Source: Roseomonas elaeocarpi (lineage in GTDB: Bacteria > Pseudomonadota > Alphaproteobacteria > Acetobacterales > Acetobacteraceae). From it: a stretch of DNA of 64,000 nt. Position 1 is the first letter of the stretch. The number at the start of each line of letters is the position of its first letter. A program made the translations under genes and the position numbers. The stretch covers positions 186,001-250,000 of the forward strand of contig NZ_JBHLUN010000007.1 in assembly GCF_042433915.1 (NCBI RefSeq), in the 5' to 3' direction. The notes beneath the pieces were generated by a model. That model worked only from the letters and a program-made list of their open reading frames with translations, was not told the DNA's origin and did no database searches. Positions 59,468 to 64,000 of the stretch are shown piece by piece.

Positions 59468-60202
59468 TCAGCCCTGCCGCGTCCAGTCCGCGCCGATCCG
59501 CCCCAGATGCGTGTCGTGGAAGCCGCTGGCGTATTTCAGCCCGTAGCCCAGCGCCTGGTCCACGCCGATATGCAGAAGCCAGGCCAGCGCGAAGGAGCCC
59601 ATCAGCGGATCGCGCGCGCTGACCGCCAGCATCCCCAGTAGCAGCGGCCCCGGCAAGGCGTGCACGGCGTTGTACAGGATCGAGCCCGCCCGCCGGCCCA
59701 GCGCGTAGCCGGCCATGCTCAGGTCCGGTGCCACCGCCGCCAGAACGAAGCTCCACCAGGCGCCGCCCAGCCAGATCTGCCCGGCCAGCGCCGCCACCGC
59801 CAGAGCCAGCCCTTCGGCGCGCAGCACCAGCTTCACCGTGCCCGTCGCGGCACCCCGCGGTGCGGCCTCGGCCCGGGCGCGCTCGGCGGCGGGGCGCTCG
59901 CTGCGGCGGCGCGGGATAGCCTCGGGCAGTTCGGCGGCGCGGCGCTTCGGGGCTTCCGCAACACGGGGCGCCTCCGCCGTGCGGGTCGTTTCCGCCGTGC
60001 GGGGCGGGGCGCCGGGACGCTTGCGGGGCGCGGCCGGCCGGTCCTCGGACAAGGGCGCGCGATTGCCGCGCGGAGGCTTGCTCAACGCGGCGACCCGCGC
60101 CGGAGGAGGCGGGTGGGGAGAGGGCGGCGCGGCGGCATCAACAATTCCCGGGCTGGTTGAATTGGTGCTTTCCCCATACGCCCCGCCGGCGGGGGCGGCC
60201 AA
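59468..60202 (-). CDS. DUF4260 membrane protein with disordered N-terminus
   Basis: The C-terminal ~120 residues form DUF4260: LRAEGLALAVAALAGQIWLGGAWWSFVLAAVAPDLSMAGYALG (three quoted pieces of one membrane region), AVHALPGPLLLG, WLLHIGVDQALGYGLKYASGFHDTHLG. Four membrane helices predicted. About 120 residues before it are Pro/Arg/Ala-rich with duplicated RTAEAPRVAEAP words. Start uncertain: TTG 60202 gives 244 residues; the domain itself could start much later. Function of DUF4260 is unknown. Divergent from coaBC with 65 bp between. Confidence 0.7.
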   Translation of the reverse strand: MAAPAGGAYGESTNSTSPGIVDAAAPPSPHPPPPARVAALSKPPRGNRAPLSEDRPAAPRKRPGAPPRTAETTRTAEAPRVAEAPKRRAAELPEAIPRRRSERPAAERARAEAAPRGAATGTVKLVLRAEGLALAVAALAGQIWLGGAWWSFVLAAVAPDLSMAGYALGRRAGSILYNAVHALPGPLLLGMLAVSARDPLMGSFALAWLLHIGVDQALGYGLKYASGFHDTHLGRIGADWTRQG

Positions 60203-60267
60203 CCGGGCGGGACGATGTGCGGGCCGCTGCTGGCCGAGCCGTGGCGCTGCGGCTACACCTCTGACCC

Positions 60268-61686
60268 ATGCTCAATGGCAAGCGCATCCTCCTGATCGTG
60301 TCGGGCTCCGTGGCCGCCTTCAAGGCGCTGGAGCTGTCGCGGCTGCTGACCAAGCGGGGCGCCGTGGTGACGGGCCTGCTGACGGCCGGCGGGGCGCGCT
60401 TCGTCACGCCGCACGCGCTGCAGGCCATCACCAACCGTCCGCTGGCCAGCGACCTGTGGTCGCTGGACGAGGAGGCGGAGGGACGGGGCCATATCGGCCT
60501 CGCGCGCAACACCGACCTCGTGGTGGTGGCGCCGGCCTCGGCCGACCGGATCGCGCGCATGGCGGCGGGCTTCGCCGACGACCTCGCCGGCGCCACGATC
60601 CTGGCCACCGAGGCGCCGGTGATCGTGGCGCCGGCGATGAACTGGGCCATGTGGGCGCACCCGGCCACGGTGACCAACACCGCCATCCTGGAAAACCGCG
60701 GCGTCCGCTTCGTGGGACCCGCCGAGGGCGCGATGGCCGAGCCGGAAAGCGGCCCCGGCCGGCTGGCGGAGCCGGCGGAGATCCTCGTGGCGATCGAGTC
60801 GATGCTGGAGGAAGTCGCCGCGGCACCGGAGGACGATGCACTGGAGCTGGCGCTCGACGCCGCCATCGCCGCCGCGACGGGCGAGGCGCCGGTGCCGCGT
60901 TCCACTGGTGTCACCGGCTCCGGACAGGGTGGTTCCGCCGCGACGAGCGCCGCCGCATCCCTGACCTCCGCGCCGGCGACGCCCGGCGGTTCTTCCGCTG
61001 CGGTGCAGGGGCAGTCCGGTAAGGCGCCGCTGCTGGGGCGTCACGTCCTGGTCACCAGCGGCCCTACGCAGGAAGCCATCGACCCGGTGCGCTTCATCGC
61101 CAACCGCTCCAGCGGACGGCAGGGCCATGCCATCGCCGCGGCACTCGCCGCGCTGGGCGCGCGGGTCACGCTGGTGTCGGGACCTGTGGCGATCGCGGAC
61201 CCGGCGGGCGTCGAGGTGCGGCACGTGGAAACCGCGCTGGAAATGCTGGCGGCCTGCGAGGCCGCCCTGCCGGCCGAGGTGGCCATCTGCGCCGCCGCCG
61301 TGGCGGACTGGCGCCCGGCCGATGCGGCAGCGGTCAAGCTCAAGAAGCAGGAGGGGGCGCCGCCGCCGACGCTGACCCTGGTGCCCAATCCGGACATCCT
61401 GCACACCCTGTCGCACCATGCCCGGCGGCCTCGTCTCGTGGTGGGGTTCGCTGCGGAAACCAACGACGTGATCGAGAACGCCCGCCGCAAGCTGGCAAGG
61501 AAGGGGTGCGACTGGGTGATGGCGAACGACGTGTCGGGCGACGTGATGGGGGGCGCCGAGAATACCGTCCACCTGGTCAGCGCCGCCGGGGTCGAGGACT
61601 GGCCGCGCCTGCTCAAGGAAGCGGTGGCGGAGCGGCTGGCGCATCGCGTGGCGGAAGCACTGGGCGCGGCGGAGGCGCTGCGGTGA
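60268..61686 (+). CDS. coaBC: Phosphopantothenoylcysteine decarboxylase / phosphopantothenate-cysteine ligase
   Basis: 472-residue bifunctional enzyme of coenzyme A synthesis. The CoaC half (1-180) binds FMN (GSVAAFKALELSRLL) and carries the decarboxylase blocks VVAPASADRIARMA and PAMNWAMWAHPA. The CoaB half (about 255-472) begins HVLVTSGPTQEAIDPVRFIANRSSG and has CAAAVADWRP and the late VGFAAETNDVIENARRKL. Between them is an Ala/Ser/Gly/Thr-rich linker at about 190-250, longer than usual. The stop overlaps the dut start (GTGA). Confidence 0.96.
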   Translation: MLNGKRILLIVSGSVAAFKALELSRLLTKRGAVVTGLLTAGGARFVTPHALQAITNRPLASDLWSLDEEAEGRGHIGLARNTDLVVVAPASADRIARMAAGFADDLAGATILATEAPVIVAPAMNWAMWAHPATVTNTAILENRGVRFVGPAEGAMAEPESGPGRLAEPAEILVAIESMLEEVAAAPEDDALELALDAAIAAATGEAPVPRSTGVTGSGQGGSAATSAAASLTSAPATPGGSSAAVQGQSGKAPLLGRHVLVTSGPTQEAIDPVRFIANRSSGRQGHAIAAALAALGARVTLVSGPVAIADPAGVEVRHVETALEMLAACEAALPAEVAICAAAVADWRPADAAAVKLKKQEGAPPPTLTLVPNPDILHTLSHHARRPRLVVGFAAETNDVIENARRKLARKGCDWVMANDVSGDVMGGAENTVHLVSAAGVEDWPRLLKEAVAERLAHRVAEALGAAEALR

Positions 61687-62135
61687 CCGCGCTGCCGATC
61701 CAGGTCCGTCGCCTGCCTCATGCCGAGGGCCTGCCGCTGCCGGAATACGCCACCGCCGGCGCCGCCGGCATGGACCTCCTGGCCGCGGTGGCGGCGGCGG
61801 TGGTGATCCCGCCCGGTGGCCGCGCCCTGATCCCGACCGGCCTCTGCGTCGCCTTGCCGGAAGGGCACGAGCTTCAGGTGCGGCCACGCTCCGGCCTCGC
61901 GTTGCGCCACGGCATCACCATGCCCAACACGCCCGGCACGGTGGACGAGGATTACCGCGGCGAGCTGCAGGTCATCCTGATGAACGCGGGCGACGCGCCC
62001 TTCACCGTGGAGCGTGGGATGCGCATCGCCCAGGCGGTGCTGGCGCCGGTGACGCGCGGCGTGTGGCAGGAGGTCGAGGCGCTGCCGGACACTCATCGCG
62101 GCACCGGCGGCTTCGGTTCCACCGGCACGCGCTGA
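61683..62135 (+). CDS. dut: dUTP diphosphatase
   Basis: 150-residue trimeric dUTPase that hydrolyses dUTP to dUMP and keeps uracil out of DNA. All five motifs are present: AAGMDLLAA, RPRSGLALRHG, GTVDEDYRGELQV, RIAQAVLAPV and the P-loop-like RGTGGFGSTG. Start GTG 61683 (VTALPIQVRRLPHA) overlaps the coaBC stop by four bases, so translation is coupled; the pair is a conserved alphaproteobacterial arrangement. Confidence 0.96.
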   Translation: MTALPIQVRRLPHAEGLPLPEYATAGAAGMDLLAAVAAAVVIPPGGRALIPTGLCVALPEGHELQVRPRSGLALRHGITMPNTPGTVDEDYRGELQVILMNAGDAPFTVERGMRIAQAVLAPVTRGVWQEVEALPDTHRGTGGFGSTGTR

Positions 62136-62163
62136 TGCCTCGTCGCCGGGGCGTTCCGTTTCC

Positions 62164-63369
62164 TCAGGCCGCAGCCGTCCGGCGGGCCGTGAACTCCGTG
62201 GCGTAGAACACCAGCGCCACCGCCGACACCGCCATGCCGAACCAGGCAACGCCGCTCCACCCGCCATGGGTTTGCAGCACGCTGGCCATGGTGGAGCCCA
62301 GCGCCCCGCCCAGGAAGAACAGCGCCATGTAGAGGCCGTTGAGGCGCGAGCGGATCTCGGGCCGCAGCGTGTAGATCGCCCGCTGCCCTTGGATCTGCGT
62401 GATCTGCACGCCGCTGTCGAGTACGATCGCGGCCACCACCAGCGCCGCGAGGGACTCGCGTCCCAGCCAGGCAATCGCGAAGGCCGCCAGGACCAGCCCG
62501 ATCGCGATGCCGGTGCTGGGCCGCGTCAGCCCGCGGTCGGCCAGTCGCCCCGCCAGCGGCGCCACCAGCGCGCCGGCCGCGCCCGCCAGCGCGAACAGGG
62601 CGATGGCGCTCTGTGACAGCGCGAAGCTGGGGCCTGCCAGGTGCAGCGGCACGGCGGTCCAGAACAGGGAGAAGCCGCAGAACTGCGCCGTCTGGTAGGC
62701 CGCGCGGCGGCGCAGGACCGGCGTGTCGCGCAGCACCGGCCAGAGCGAGCGCAGCAGCGCGCCGTAGCCGGACTGCGGGTGCGGATGGCGCTGCGGCAGC
62801 CAGCGCCACAGGATCAGCGTCAGCCCCGCCATCAGCGCGGCGGACAGGGCGAACACCGCGCGCCAGCCGAAATGGTCGGCGATGAGGCTCGCCGCCGGAC
62901 GGGCCAGCAGGATACCGAGCAGCAGCCCGCTCATCACCGTGCCCACCACCTGGCCGCGCCGCGCTGTCGGCGTCATATGGGCGGCCAGCGGCACCAGCAT
63001 CTGCACCGCCACCGAGGAGATGCCGATCAGCAGGGCCGCCAGCAGGAACACGGCCGAGGAATTCGCCAGCGCCGCACCCAGCAGCGCCACCACCGAGCCT
63101 GTCAGCGTCAGCGCCACGAGCCGCCGGTTCTCGAGAAGGTCGCCCAACGGCACCAGCAGGATCAGCCCCGCGCAGTAGCCCAACTGCGTCAGCGTCACCA
63201 CCAGCCCCGCCGCCGCCGGACCGAGCCCGATCGCGGGCGCGATCAGCCCGATCAGCGGCTGCGCGTAGTAGATGTTGGCCACCGCCAGCCCGCAGGAGAA
63301 GGCGAGCAGCAGGATCAGGCCGCGTGACGGGCCCTGGCCCAGGGCAAGCTCCTCATCGGTCCCGTTCAT
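62164..63369 (-). CDS. MFS transporter
   Basis: 401-residue, 12-helix major facilitator protein. Motif A after TM2 is VPLGDLLENRRLVAL, and the second half has GRLADRGLTRP. It belongs to the drug/sugar-efflux-like group with IYYAQPLIGLIAP near TM1. ATG 63369 (MNGTDEE) has AAAGGAG 7 bp upstream. It lies on the opposite strand between dut and the ThiF/MoeB gene, interrupting the usual dut-moeB order. Substrate unknown. Confidence 0.87.
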   Translation of the reverse strand: MNGTDEELALGQGPSRGLILLLAFSCGLAVANIYYAQPLIGLIAPAIGLGPAAAGLVVTLTQLGYCAGLILLVPLGDLLENRRLVALTLTGSVVALLGAALANSSAVFLLAALLIGISSVAVQMLVPLAAHMTPTARRGQVVGTVMSGLLLGILLARPAASLIADHFGWRAVFALSAALMAGLTLILWRWLPQRHPHPQSGYGALLRSLWPVLRDTPVLRRRAAYQTAQFCGFSLFWTAVPLHLAGPSFALSQSAIALFALAGAAGALVAPLAGRLADRGLTRPSTGIAIGLVLAAFAIAWLGRESLAALVVAAIVLDSGVQITQIQGQRAIYTLRPEIRSRLNGLYMALFFLGGALGSTMASVLQTHGGWSGVAWFGMAVSAVALVFYATEFTARRTAAA

Positions 63370-63617
63370 GCCGCAGCTCCTTTTCTCGCGTGGCGGCCTC
63401 CGCGGCCGCCGGGCTCCGCTGTTCGCCGGGGACGGGAGGAGGGTCAAGCCGAGAGGCTGCGATGCTGCCCCGCAACGATTGCCGGCCGCGGGAAGTCGAG
63501 CCGGTGGCCGCGGCCGCGACGCTGCCCCCGCGACGCTGACCTGGGCTTCCCCGGGCGCGCGCTCCCGGCGGCCGACTCCCCCTGCGATCGGGCGCCGGGC
63601 GTGCCATATCCCCGTTC

Positions 63618-64000
63618 ATGTCGCTCGATTTCACCGAAGCGGAACTGCACCGCTATTCCCGACACATCCTGCTGCGCGAGATCGGCGCCGAGGGGCAGGC
63701 CAAGTTGCGCGCGGCGCGCGTCCTGGTGGTGGGGGCCGGCGGGCTGGGCGCGCCGCTGTCGCTCTACCTCGCGGCCGCCGGTGTGGGCACGATCGGCCTG
63801 GTGGACCACGATGTGCTGGAGCTGAGCAACCTCCAGCGGCAGGTGGTGCACGACACCGCCCGCATCGGCCGCAACAAGGCCGACAGCGCCGCGGAAACCC
63901 TGCGCGCCCTGAACCCGGAGGTCCGGGTCGAGATCCACGCCCGCCGCATGGATGCCGAGGCCGCGGCGGAACTGATCCCGCGCTACGATCTCGTTTGCGA
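63618..64000 (+). CDS. moeB: ThiF/MoeB family adenylyltransferase, N-terminal part
   Basis: The first 127 residues are in the window and run off its end. ELHRYSRHILLREIG is the usual MoeB/HesA start. The ATP-binding VVGAGGLGAPLSLYLAAAGVG has GAGGLGAP at 39-46, then DHDVLELSNLQRQ at 63-75 with the arginine that contacts ATP. MoeB adenylates the MoaD C-terminus in molybdopterin synthesis; ThiF does the same for ThiS. Position after coaBC-dut favours MoeB. The catalytic cysteine and zinc cysteines lie beyond the window. Confidence 0.87.
   Translation, partial: MSLDFTEAELHRYSRHILLREIGAEGQAKLRAARVLVVGAGGLGAPLSLYLAAAGVGTIGLVDHDVLELSNLQRQVVHDTARIGRNKADSAAETLRALNPEVRVEIHARRMDAEAAAELIPRYDLVC

Overview
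The window is a very GC-rich chromosomal segment, densely packed with genes on both strands. I see no rRNA, tRNA, transposase or prophage. Gene content and order point to an alphaproteobacterium, most likely Acetobacteraceae (Roseomonas-like). The evidence is rpmB next to the cobT-cobS-dnaJ-bolA block, a fused shikimate kinase/dehydroquinate synthase beside xerD and accA, secA near a parvulin isomerase and argJ, and coaBC-dut near moeB. The family assignment is inference.

Layout. 1-10.7 kb: pepA (cut by the window edge), an esterase with an in-frame repeat array, a cupin, a YgjP-type metalloprotease, a DUF6894 protein, an alcohol dehydrogenase-like reductase, a FUSC membrane protein, an SDR and a GNAT. 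10.7-20 kb: an ArsB/NhaD-type transporter with an MFS partner, a LysE exporter, a coupled pyrD/HAD pair, a solitary CRISPR-like repeat, an EamA transporter, a histidine phosphatase and a SYLF lipoprotein. 20-21.2 kb: a lower-GC island with hicAB plus a third coupled gene. 21.2-36.4 kb: a NUDIX hydrolase, an Atm1-type exporter, rpmB, a degenerate histidine kinase, cobT/cobS/dnaJ/bolA, a nuclease-like protein, a TauE exporter, aroKB, a 48-residue membrane peptide, xerD and a PAP2 phosphatase. 36.4-46.7 kb: accA, a dienelactone hydrolase, a solute-binding protein, secA, DUF3311-mctP, a parvulin isomerase and argJ. 46.7-55 kb: an accessory catabolic region with a flavin reductase, a BKACE enzyme, a nitrilase-family amidase, and a metallo-hydrolase/solute-binding protein/LLM oxygenase/alpha-beta hydrolase group read away from a LysR regulator. 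55-60 kb: a sensory cluster (Crp/Fnr regulator, HWE kinase, single-domain response regulator) next to a YciE ferritin-like stress protein. 60.2-64 kb: coaBC, dut, an MFS transporter and the start of a ThiF/MoeB enzyme.

Functional threads: central metabolism and housekeeping (pyrD, aroKB, accA, argJ, coaBC, dut, secA, rpmB, xerD); the CobST part of the aerobic cobaltochelatase, with CobN elsewhere; and uptake and breakdown of organic compounds. The most distinctive structural feature is the frequency of short tandem repeats. They occur in frame inside three genes (15-, 12- and 15-bp units) and immediately after several stop codons (8-13-bp units). Other points of interest are the CRISPR-like element with two poor echoes at exactly 61 bp, two histidine kinases with altered catalytic boxes, a hairpin that buries a start codon, and the third gene coupled to hicAB.
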